Assembly (NCBI GenBank): GCA_023412655.1
Contig: JAEYNH010000028.1
Location: forward strand, 1 to 7,450
Direction of reading: 5' to 3'
Length of the DNA: 7,450 nucleotides
Source of the DNA: Pseudomonadota bacterium
GTDB taxonomy: Bacteria; Pseudomonadota; Alphaproteobacteria; Caulobacterales; Caulobacteraceae
Position 1 is the first letter of the stretch. Each line of letters begins with the position of its first letter. Of this stretch, positions 1-6,326 are shown piece after piece. The notes under the pieces were generated by a model that was given only the letters and a program-made list of their open reading frames with translations, ran no database searches and was not told the origin of the DNA. The translations under genes and the position numbers were made by a program.

Positions 1-70
1 CCGCCCCCCCGGGCCCCGCCCGAGCCCCCCCGCCCGCGCACCTCCTCCAGCGCGCCCCCCGCCCCCCCCC
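1..70. other. C-saturated low-complexity tract, probable sequencing artefact at contig edge
   Basis: By direct count, 51 of the first 70 bases are C, 14 are G and only five are A or T. The tract lies inside the LytTR coding region. At 60-71 the coding strand reads TGGGGGGGGGCG. Two T-to-G changes (plus-strand positions 68 and 64) would restore TGGTGGGTGGCG, encoding W-W-V-A, which fits the family pattern after 'HRS'. Same-length substitution towards G is what two-colour Illumina chemistry gives when signal is lost. The reading frame itself appears intact here, with 'ALEEVR' still readable at 36-53. Confidence 0.6.
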
Positions 71-698
71 ACGACCGGTGCGTGCGGAACCCCGGCGCGG
101 CGGCCAGCGCGGCCATGGCGTCGGCGAACCGGGCGGTGACCAGCTCGGCCCCGGCGTCGGTGTGGACCCGCAGGTAGTGGTCCTCGGCCTCCACGGCGAT
201 CAGCCGCGCCGGCCGCCGCCGGGCCGACAGCCGGCGTCGGAAGGCGGCCGTGGGATCATCCCGCCCCGCTTCTGCATGGCCGTCGTCCGCGCGCGTCGCC
301 GTCGACAGCCTGTCCAGGCTCAGCTGCCGGAGGGCCATGGTCCCCAGGCTCAGCACGAAGACCTGCAGCGCCAGCCCGGCCGGATCGAACACCCGCAGCG
401 GCTCGCCGTACATGACGTGGTTCAGCAGCACCACCAGGCCGAAGATCGGCGGCGTCATCAGGGCGCTCACCGCCAGCAGCCGTCGCCAGAAGCCGGGCAG
501 CCGCCGCCGCACCGGCGCGTCGAGGCCGATGCCGATGATCCCGCCGCCCACGATCAGGATCAGCCAGTAGGTCAGCCGCTGGCTCAACGGCATATCGGCG
601 GTGGAATAGGGGCCGATATAGGCCACCGCCAGACCGACCGCCCCGAGCAGGGCCAGTTCGGTCGCCAGGCGTCGGAAGGAGGGCGGCGCGACTCGCAT
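1..698 (-). CDS. LytTR-family transcriptional regulator with N-terminal membrane domain (3' end cut off)
   Basis: Probable membrane-bound DNA-binding regulator. Translating leftward from the ATG at 696-698 gives 232 codons with no stop before the window edge. Four hydrophobic segments are visible at about residues 11-30, 43-60, 74-97 and 107-123, then a polar linker (about 127-160) and the start of a LytTR domain. The domain shows the typical 'IAVEAEDHYLRVHT' strand (167-180), 'VTARFADAMAAL' (187-198) and 'GFRTHRSW' (203-210). LytTR domains bind direct-repeat DNA sites; anchored forms are common in alphaproteobacteria and often lie beside a membrane partner, here the divergent DUF2306 gene. 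The start is uncertain because no Shine-Dalgarno sequence precedes the ATG, and an in-frame GTG lies directly upstream. From residue 211 onward the protein becomes mostly Gly/Arg; I read this as sequence error, not biology. The stop lies outside the window. Confidence 0.85.
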   Translation of the reverse strand, partial: MRVAPPSFRRLATELALLGAVGLAVAYIGPYSTADMPLSQRLTYWLILIVGGGIIGIGLDAPVRRRLPGFWRRLLAVSALMTPPIFGLVVLLNHVMYGEPLRVFDPAGLALQVFVLSLGTMALRQLSLDRLSTATRADDGHAEAGRDDPTAAFRRRLSARRRPARLIAVEAEDHYLRVHTDAGAELVTARFADAMAALAAAPGFRTHRSWGGAGGALEEVRGRGGSGGARGG

Positions 699-823
699 CA
701 CGCCCGGGACTGTGCCACCGGCGCCGCTCGCGCAGAATTGGCGCCGTTCACGGGTTTGCCCCTTCCGCCGTCCGTCCTCCCCGGCACCTTCCGCCCGTCT
801 TCACGAACGAGGGGAGTTGCACG

Positions 824-1456
824 ATGAGCAGCCGGATGGCCGGTCTGGGTTGGGGCCTGGCCGCGTTTCTCAGCGTGGCGGTCGCGTTGGTCTCCTACCG
901 CTACGTGACCTACTCGGGCCTGCTGGCCGACAACGTCATGGCCAATGTGATGGCCCGGCCGTGGATCGCCGTGCACGCCGGCGGGGCCGCCACGGCCCTG
1001 CTGGTGGGCGCCTTCCAGTTCCTGCCCGCTCTGCGCCGCCGCCGGCGGCTGCACCGCTGGCTCGGCCGCGCCTACGCCGTCGGCTGCCTGGTGGGCGGCG
1101 GGGCGGCGCTCATCCTGGCGCCCACCGCCACCTCGGGACCCATCGCCTCGGCCGGCTTCGCCCTCCTGGGGGTGATCTGGATCTATGTCACGGTCCAGGG
1201 CTGGCGCTGCGCGGTGTCCCGGCGCTTCGAGGCCCACCGCCGCTGGATGATCCGCTCCTTCGCCCTGACCTTCGGGGCCGTGACCCTGCGCCTCTACCTG
1301 CCGGTGGGGCCGCTGCTCGGCGTCGACTTCGCCACCACCTATGTCGCCGTCGCCTGGCTGTCCTGGGTTCCCAACCTGCTGGTCGCCGAACTCTACCTCC
1401 GACGGAATGGCGGGCGTCAGCCATTGCTGCCAGACCCTGTCAGCAGCCGGGCGTAG
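824..1456 (+). CDS. DUF2306 family integral membrane protein
   Basis: A 210-residue membrane protein of unknown biochemical role. Six hydrophobic segments are apparent at about residues 7-27, 46-68, 83-100, 107-125, 145-163 and 168-190. The conserved features I associate with DUF2306 are present: H51 in the second segment, the 'GAFQFLPALR' turn (62-71), 'HRWLGRAY' (77-84) and 'HRRWMIRS' (138-145). A strong ribosome site, GAGGGGAG at 809-816, sits 7 nt before the ATG and settles the start. It is divergent from the LytTR regulator and followed 40 bp later by a GST gene on the same strand, so a two-gene transcript controlled by the neighbouring regulator is plausible but inferred. The regularly placed histidines could bind a cofactor; this is not established. 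Family assignment is from motif recognition only. Confidence 0.85.
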   Translation: MSSRMAGLGWGLAAFLSVAVALVSYRYVTYSGLLADNVMANVMARPWIAVHAGGAATALLVGAFQFLPALRRRRRLHRWLGRAYAVGCLVGGGAALILAPTATSGPIASAGFALLGVIWIYVTVQGWRCAVSRRFEAHRRWMIRSFALTFGAVTLRLYLPVGPLLGVDFATTYVAVAWLSWVPNLLVAELYLRRNGGRQPLLPDPVSSRA

Positions 1457-1496
1457 GATGCCCCCAGGTTGGCGAACCCCCTGAAGGAGCGATGCC

Positions 1497-2144
1497 ATGT
1501 CGGACGAACTCGTCTTCTACACCCACCCCATGTCCCGGGGCCGGATCATCCGCTGGATGCTGGAAGAGGTCGGCCAGCCCTACACCACCAAGGTCTTCGC
1601 CTGGGGCGAGAACAAGTCTCCCGAGTTCCTGGCCATCAACCCCATGGGCAAGGTCCCGACCATCGTCCACGGGGGCACGGTGGTGACCGAATGCGCGGCC
1701 ATCATCGCCTACCTGGCCGACGCCTTCCCGCAGGCGGGCCTCGCCCCGCCGCCGGGCAGCAAGCTGCGCGGACCCTACTACCGCTGGCTCTTCTTCGGAG
1801 CCGGTCCCATCGAACAGGCCGCGGGCGTCAAGGCCCTCGGCGTCGAGGTCACGCCCGAGCAGGAAGCCTTCCTGGGCTTCGGCAATCCGAGCATGGTGTT
1901 CGACGCCCTCGAGACGGCCCTGAAGCAGGGCGACTACCTGGCGGGCGACAGCTTCACCGGCGCCGACCTCTACATCGCCTCGCATCTGGGCTGGGGCATG
2001 GAGTTCGGCACGATCGAGAAGCGTCCGGTGTTCGAGGCCTACGTCGCCCGCTGCAGCCAGCGGCCGGCCGAGCAGCGCGCCAACCAGATCGACGACGCGC
2101 TCATCGCCCAGATGGAGCAGGCCCAGCCCGAACCGGCTGAATGA
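1497..2144 (+). CDS. Glutathione S-transferase family protein
   Basis: A 215-residue cytosolic GST of normal length, expected to conjugate or reduce electrophiles using glutathione; the substrate is unknown. The N-terminal thioredoxin-fold domain spans about residues 4-77: 'YTHPMSRGRIIRWMLEEVG' (8-26) holds a candidate catalytic Ser13, 'GKVPTIV' (51-57) supplies the cis-Pro54, and 'TECAAIIAYLAD' (64-75) is the glutathione gamma-glutamyl binding turn, usually E-S but here E65-C66. The helical C-terminal domain follows, with the N-capping box T154-x-x-D157 in 'SFTGADLYIASHLGW'. An AAGGAG at 1484-1489, 7 nt before the ATG, decides the start. It lies 40 bp after the DUF2306 gene and converges on the EF-G-like gene. 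Gene recognition is secure; the GST class is not. Confidence 0.93.
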   Translation: MSDELVFYTHPMSRGRIIRWMLEEVGQPYTTKVFAWGENKSPEFLAINPMGKVPTIVHGGTVVTECAAIIAYLADAFPQAGLAPPPGSKLRGPYYRWLFFGAGPIEQAAGVKALGVEVTPEQEAFLGFGNPSMVFDALETALKQGDYLAGDSFTGADLYIASHLGWGMEFGTIEKRPVFEAYVARCSQRPAEQRANQIDDALIAQMEQAQPEPAE

Positions 2145-2145
2145 G

Positions 2146-2209
2146 GTTCGAGGCTGTGCGGTAGAGGCCTCGAACGCCGCGACGGTCGCCCACGGCTCCC
2201 GTCGCGGCG
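2146..2209. terminator. Two adjoining hairpins between convergent genes, probable bidirectional terminator
   Basis: The 70-bp gap between the GST stop (2144) and the EF-G-like stop (2215) is nearly filled by two perfect inverted repeats. The first is GTTCGAGGC at 2146-2154 with GCCTCGAAC at 2167-2175 (9 bp, 12-nt loop). The second is CGCCGCGACGG at 2175-2185 with CCGTCGCGGCG at 2199-2209 (11 bp, 13-nt loop). They share base 2175. Neither is followed by a clear T run on either strand, so classical intrinsic termination is uncertain; GC-rich bacteria often use such hairpins without a U tract. Confidence 0.6.
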
Positions 2210-2214
2210 CCTCC

Positions 2215-4218
2215 TCAGGCTCCCGCGCGTCCCACATCCTCGGCCAGCCGGCCGTGCAGTTCGCTCATGTGGTCGAAGTCGGCCTCGAACGCGCCCAGGC
2301 CCTGGGTCAGGCCGCGCAACTCGGCGATCAGGTCCTGGCGCTCGCTCTGCGGCAGATAGGCCTCGATGCGCTCCCAGCCGCGCCAGTCCTCCCGCGGCCC
2401 GAGGCCCAGGATCTGGCCCCGCCGGGCGGTCAGCGCCGAGGTGACGTTCGAGGCGGCCGGGGAGGGCGAATAGACCGTCAGCTTCTCGATCGGCTCCAGC
2501 AGGATGGTCCCGGCCGCCCGCATCGCCTCCTCCATGGCCAGGCGTCCGACGGTGCGGAAGGCCATTTCCGAGGAGTCCACCGAATGGGTCTGGCCGTCGA
2601 TGAGGGTCACCTCCACATCGGTCACCGGATAGCCTGACAGGCCCTTGGCGAGGCCGTCGCGCACCCCGTCCTCCACCGCCGGGATCCACTGCTTGGGCAC
2701 CGCGCCGCCGACGATCCGGGAGACGAAGACGAACCCCGATCCCCGGGGCAGCGGCCGGGCCTCGATGGTCACGTCGGCGAACTGGCCGTGGCCGCCCGAC
2801 TGCTTCTTGTGCCGCGATCGCTGGGTCACCGCCTGGCGCAGGGTCTCCCGATAGGGCGTCCTGGGCTCCTGGGTGTCGATCTCCACCCCGAACCGGCGCT
2901 TCAGCCGCTCCAGGGCCAGCCGCACATGGCCTTCGCCCTGGGCGGCCAGCAGCACCTGCCGCGCCTCCGGGTCGTGGGTCAGGGACAGGCCGGGATCCTC
3001 CTCCACCAGCTTGGCGAGGGCGCCCGACAGGCGCACGTCGTCGCCGCGGTTCCTGGCCACCAGCGCCACCGCGAACAGCGGCCGCCGGGGGCGCATCGCC
3101 GCCCGCACGCTCTGCGGCTGGCCGTTGGTCGAGAGGATTTGGCCGGCGAGAGCCTCCTCCACCTTGCCGATGGCGCAGATGTCCCCCACCGGCGCCTGGG
3201 CGATCTTCTTCAGCGCCGCGCCCTGCACCTGGAACAGCCCGCCGGCCCGCCGCCGCTGGCCGTCGGCCAGCACGAACTCGGCCCCGTCCGCCAGGGGCCC
3301 GCCGAACACCCGCGCATAGGCCAGCTTGCCCGACTGGCCGGCATAGGCGGTCTTCAGCACATAGGCGCCTTCGGTGACCCCGATGCGCTCGGCCGTCTGC
3401 GTGACCGGCGGCGCCTCATGCCGCAGGGCCTTGAGCAGCCGGCGCACGCCGAAGCCGTTCTGGGCCGAGCCGAAGAACACCGGAACGATCAGCCCCTCGT
3501 TCATCTCCCGCACCAGGTCGGCGAACACCGCGTCCCGGCTGGGCGTCACATCCGACAGAAGCTGCTCCAGCAGTTCGTCGTCGAAATCGGCCAGCTGCTC
3601 CAGCATGTGGAACCGGGCCTCGGTCTCGGCGTCGGCCAGTTCGCCGGGGATCTCCACCTGCTCCGAAGGCTGGCCCGGGCGGTAGACGAAGCAGCGCTCC
3701 AGGGCCAGGTCGATGAAGCCCGTCACCTTGTCGCCGTCCCAGGTAGGGATCTGCCGCGCCACCAGCGGCGCCGAGGACACCGGGGCCAGGGCCTCCAGCA
3801 GCTCCTGCAGGCTGCCCCGGGCGTGATCCATCTTGTTGATGAACAGCGCATGCGGCACGCCCAGCCGCTCGAGCTCGCGCAGGGTGGGCTGCAGCAGCAC
3901 CGCCTTGGCCGGATCGGGCTCGGCCACCACCACCGCCAGGTCCGCGGCGGGCAGGGCGGCGTCGATCTCGGCGCAGAACTCCAGCGAGCCGGGGCAGTCG
4001 ATCACCACATAGCGCTCGCCCATGAACTCGAAGCCGGCGAGGTTCAGCTCCACCGAATGTCCCCGGGCCTTGGCCTCGGGACTGCTGTCGCCCACCTCGC
4101 CGCGCCGCTCGGGGGCGCCGGTGGCCTGCAGCAGGGCTTCCATCAGGGCGGTCTTCCCGGCGCTTGTGGGGCCCACGAGCGCGAGCGCCCGCACGGACCC
4201 CTTTTCCTGGATTGCCAT
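2215..4218 (-). CDS. EF-G-like translational GTPase (EF-G2 type) with altered catalytic motif
   Basis: A 667-residue paralogue of elongation factor G, the GTPase that moves tRNA and mRNA through the ribosome. The G domain shows the P-loop 'GPTSAGKT' (16-23), 'RGHS' (52-55) in switch I, 'DCPGSLEF' (74-81) in place of DTPGHVDF, 'NKMD' (128-131) and 'GSA' (250-252). Domain II is at about 280-365, III about 378-450, IV about 452-570 and V about 575-660. Domain IV keeps 'RHKKQSGGHGQFADV' (469-483) and 'THSVDSSEMAF' (544-554), including the tip His545, equivalent to E. coli His583. Ser78 replaces the catalytic His, and switch I is about eight residues short. It resembles the provisional 'EF-G-like protein EF-G2' family and is unlikely to be the housekeeping fusA, which normally sits with rpsL, rpsG and tuf. 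The start at 4218 has GGAGGAA 5 nt upstream; the longer frame to 4293 lacks support. It follows the EAL gene after 159 bp. Confidence 0.92.
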   Translation of the reverse strand: MAIQEKGSVRALALVGPTSAGKTALMEALLQATGAPERRGEVGDSSPEAKARGHSVELNLAGFEFMGERYVVIDCPGSLEFCAEIDAALPAADLAVVVAEPDPAKAVLLQPTLRELERLGVPHALFINKMDHARGSLQELLEALAPVSSAPLVARQIPTWDGDKVTGFIDLALERCFVYRPGQPSEQVEIPGELADAETEARFHMLEQLADFDDELLEQLLSDVTPSRDAVFADLVREMNEGLIVPVFFGSAQNGFGVRRLLKALRHEAPPVTQTAERIGVTEGAYVLKTAYAGQSGKLAYARVFGGPLADGAEFVLADGQRRRAGGLFQVQGAALKKIAQAPVGDICAIGKVEEALAGQILSTNGQPQSVRAAMRPRRPLFAVALVARNRGDDVRLSGALAKLVEEDPGLSLTHDPEARQVLLAAQGEGHVRLALERLKRRFGVEIDTQEPRTPYRETLRQAVTQRSRHKKQSGGHGQFADVTIEARPLPRGSGFVFVSRIVGGAVPKQWIPAVEDGVRDGLAKGLSGYPVTDVEVTLIDGQTHSVDSSEMAFRTVGRLAMEEAMRAAGTILLEPIEKLTVYSPSPAASNVTSALTARRGQILGLGPREDWRGWERIEAYLPQSERQDLIAELRGLTQGLGAFEADFDHMSELHGRLAEDVGRAGA

Positions 4219-4223
4219 GGTCG

Positions 4224-4230
4224 TTCCTCC
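4224..4230 (-). promoter_or_regulatory. Shine-Dalgarno site fixing the EF-G-like start
   Basis: On the minus strand GGAGGAA (4230 down to 4224) lies 5 nt before the ATG at 4216-4218. It is a near-perfect match to the anti-Shine-Dalgarno sequence, and it excludes the 25-codon-longer reading frame that opens at 4293. A small inverted repeat, CCAGC-ATC-GCTGG at 4230-4242, abuts the site and shares one base with it. Confidence 0.8.
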
Positions 4231-4377
4231 CAGCATCGCTGGCGTCCTGGATGGCGCCAGGGCGCGATGGGGGGCGGCTCCAGGCTGGCCCACGCCGCCC
4301 GACTGGAAAAACCCTACGCCCGCCGCTGGCCGAACGCCGTTCCCGAGTTCGTGATCGGGCCGGTCGGGCCGAAGATC

Positions 4378-5946
4378 CTAACGCGCCAGGGCCGGGCGCA
4401 TGGCCGGGGGCCTGACCTTCATCTCCGGCGCCGCCGCGGCCGCGCCGTAGTACCAGCCCTGGGCGTAGTCCACGCCCGCCAGCCGCACGGCCCGCTCGGC
4501 GTCGGAGGTCTCCACCATCTCGGCCAGGGTCCTCACGTCCAGCTCCCGGCACAGGTTCACCAGGTGGCGGATGAAGGCGCTCTCCCGCCCGCCGTGCTGC
4601 AGCTCGCGGATGTAGCGGCCGTCGATCTTCAGGATGTCCACGGTCAGCTGCTGCAGATAGGCCAGCGAGGCCGCCCCGGCGCCGAAGTCGTCCAGGCACA
4701 CCTCACAGCCCGCCGCCCGCAGCGCCTGCAGCCGCCGGTCGGCGGCGGCCAGGTCGTCGATGGCCGCGCTTTCCGTGATCTCCAGGATCAGTCGTCCCCG
4801 GGTCTCCGGACGCGCCTTCATCAGCGCCTCGGCCCGTCCCACGAAGGCGTCCGAGGCGATGGTCCGGCCCGAGATGTTCACCGCCAGAGACGCCTTGGGC
4901 TGGGCCTGCAGGACGTCCAGCGCCTCCTCCAGGATCGCCAGGTCCAGGGGCTCGATGAGGTCCATCTCCTCGGCCGCTCGGATGGTCGGGAAGGGGCTTT
5001 CCGCCTCGCCGAACCGCACCAGCACCTCATGGTGGCTCACCCGCCCGTCCATCAGCCGCACCACCGGCTGGTAGGTGAGGCGGAAGTCGCGGTCGCGGAT
5101 CGTCGCCCCCAGCGCCCGCGCGTCGTCCAGCGCCCCCTCCAGCACGCTGTCCAGCGCCGCCGTAAGGCTCTCGGGCCGGGCCTCGCTCAGCCCGCCCTCG
5201 ACGAAGCTGTTGAGGGCAAAGCGCAGGGCGCGGATCGCCTGCTTGGGCTCGCTCATCTCGCCCATGGCCACCATCCCGGCCTCGGGGGTGACGGGAAGCT
5301 GGATCAGCTTGCGCAGCCGGCTCTGCAGGGCCCGGGCGTCCTCGCCCCTGGTCCGCACCAGGGCGAAGCGATCCTCGCCCAGCTCGGCGGCGGCCTCGCC
5401 CCGGTGCGCCAGGGACCGCAGCACGCCGGTCAGCTGTTCGGTCAGACCCGCCCGCGCCGGCTCCTCGGCGGCCTCCAGCGCCTCGCTGAGGCCGGCCAGC
5501 TCCACCAGCGCCAGCTCCAGCTCGGGGTCGTCCGCCAGCCGCGCGGCCATGGCCTCGAAATCCGCCCGGCTCATCAGCCCCTCGCCGCCGTCGCCGCCGG
5601 CCCGGGCGAGGGCGCAGGAGATCGCCCCGCCGTTCTGCGGCAGGCGGAAGGCTGAAAGGGTGGCCCGGCGGGGCGCCTCGCCGGCGGCGTCCTGGCGGGG
5701 GCCCGCCAGCCGCACGAAGATCGGCCCGGCCCGCGAGCCGGCCTCGAGGCCGAGGAACAGGGCCGTGACCATGGCGTGGTCGCCCGGCGCCACCAGCTCG
5801 CGCCACGGACGTCCCACCAGCGCCGCCTCCGGCTCGCCGGCCAGGGCCTCCCCGGCGCCCAGGGCGAATGCGATCCGCCCGTCGCCGCCGCTCTCCATCA
5901 GGAGGTCGGCGCCGGCGAAGGCGAAGCCCAGCATCCGGTGCGACAT
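4378..5946 (-). CDS. PAS / degenerate GGDEF / EAL protein, probable c-di-GMP phosphodiesterase
   Basis: A 522-residue cytoplasmic signalling protein expected to hydrolyse cyclic-di-GMP. Residues about 5-112 form a PAS-like sensor ('ADLLMESGGDGRIAFALGAG', then 'LVGRPWRELVAPGD'). Residues about 125-235 resemble a diguanylate cyclase fold in which GGDEF has decayed to 'LGEDRF' (189-194), so synthesis is unlikely. The EAL domain (about 285-505) has the EAL motif as E307-V-L, N357 in 'VNISG', E389 in 'LEITES', D419-D420 in 'DDFG', K440 in 'KIDG', E476 in 'AEMVE' and Q496. All metal- and catalysis-linked positions I know are therefore kept. Loop 6 reads 'DFGAGAAS' instead of the commoner 'DFGTGYSS'. 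I chose the ATG at 5944-5946 (GGAG only 3 nt upstream); an in-frame TTG at 5955 with AGGGA 10 nt upstream would add three residues. No membrane segment or signal peptide is seen. Confidence 0.9.
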   Translation of the reverse strand: MSHRMLGFAFAGADLLMESGGDGRIAFALGAGEALAGEPEAALVGRPWRELVAPGDHAMVTALFLGLEAGSRAGPIFVRLAGPRQDAAGEAPRRATLSAFRLPQNGGAISCALARAGGDGGEGLMSRADFEAMAARLADDPELELALVELAGLSEALEAAEEPARAGLTEQLTGVLRSLAHRGEAAAELGEDRFALVRTRGEDARALQSRLRKLIQLPVTPEAGMVAMGEMSEPKQAIRALRFALNSFVEGGLSEARPESLTAALDSVLEGALDDARALGATIRDRDFRLTYQPVVRLMDGRVSHHEVLVRFGEAESPFPTIRAAEEMDLIEPLDLAILEEALDVLQAQPKASLAVNISGRTIASDAFVGRAEALMKARPETRGRLILEITESAAIDDLAAADRRLQALRAAGCEVCLDDFGAGAASLAYLQQLTVDILKIDGRYIRELQHGGRESAFIRHLVNLCRELDVRTLAEMVETSDAERAVRLAGVDYAQGWYYGAAAAAPEMKVRPPAMRPALAR

Positions 5947-6058
5947 CAGCTCCAAAGCGGCACGATCCCTGGCGATGAAAGGCCCAAGAGACCCAACCCT
6001 AAGGCGCGGCGCTTAAGCTGCGGTTGCAAGAAGTGGTTGATGGAACCTTGCTGCGCCG

Positions 6059-6319
6059 TCAGGCCGCCGTCTTGGCCTTGCGCGGTTTCAGCAGCCGCTG
6101 GCGGTCCTTCAGCACGGCGTACAGCCGCTCGCGCTGGTGCTCCCCGGCCGCCAGTTGCGCGCGGTTGTGGTGGATCTCCAGGTCGTGGGCGGCGGCACGG
6201 GAGAGGGTCTCCATCGCCTCGGGATCCACCCGCCACAGGATCTCAACCAGATCGGCGACCAGCAGCTCGAGCGTGGCCACCCGGGAGACCAGGTCCCGGT
6301 TATGGGCGCGGCCTTCCAT
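6059..6319 (-). CDS. Small coiled-coil hypothetical protein
   Basis: An 86-residue protein that I do not recognise. Its N-terminal helix has hydrophobic residues L10, V14, L17, V21, L24, L28 and V31 at exact 4-3 heptad spacing, which predicts a short coiled coil. A His/Glu/Arg-rich second helix follows ('HDLEIHHNRAQLAAGEHQRERL', about 46-67), and then a basic tail, 'KDRQRLLKPRKAKTAA'. There is no signal peptide, membrane segment or enzyme motif. I chose the ATG at 6317-6319 because GAGGA (6327-6331) sits 7 nt upstream; an ATG six codons earlier (6335-6337) has no suitably spaced site. It lies 112 bp upstream of the EAL gene on the same strand and diverges from the NUDIX gene. A role in dimerisation or as an adaptor is possible, but nothing shows a function. 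Confidence 0.68.
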   Translation of the reverse strand: MEGRAHNRDLVSRVATLELLVADLVEILWRVDPEAMETLSRAAAHDLEIHHNRAQLAAGEHQRERLYAVLKDRQRLLKPRKAKTAA

Positions 6320-6326
6320 GCGGGCA

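Noticed and set aside
78..827. A 249-codon plus-strand frame opposite the LytTR regulator
   Set aside because: Its protein is Gln/His/Arg/Pro-rich and domain-free, while the opposite strand gives four membrane segments and a LytTR domain.
698..1498. A 266-codon minus-strand frame opposite the DUF2306 gene
   Set aside because: Low-complexity Gly/Arg/Gln/His composition, no motif, and it is opposite a clear membrane protein with a strong ribosome site.
1440..2237. A 265-codon minus-strand frame opposite the GST gene
   Set aside because: It is the complement of a recognisable GST, and its frame runs through the hairpin region; no domain is visible.
4219..4293. A 25-codon N-terminal extension of the EF-G-like protein
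   Set aside because: The sequence is Pro/Ala-rich and unlike any EF-G start, while the ATG at 4218 has an almost perfect Shine-Dalgarno site.
4300..4377. Possible intrinsic terminator after the EAL gene, with a T5 run on the minus strand (4307-4311)
   Set aside because: No stable stem directly precedes the T run; only 4-5 bp repeats are nearby.
3416..4699. A 427-codon minus-strand frame overlapping the EF-G-like and EAL genes in another frame
   Set aside because: Arg/Gly/Ala low-complexity translation typical of an out-of-frame read of GC-rich genes.
2788..5655. A 955-codon open frame on the + strand across the EF-G-like and EAL genes
   Set aside because: It is antisense to two well-supported genes and the gap between them, is rich in His, Gln, Gly, Arg and Leu without any domain, and is explained by scarcity of stop codons in GC-saturated DNA.
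5075..6016. A 313-codon plus-strand frame opposite the EAL gene
   Set aside because: Ser/Arg/Ala-rich shadow of the EAL reading frame with no domain.
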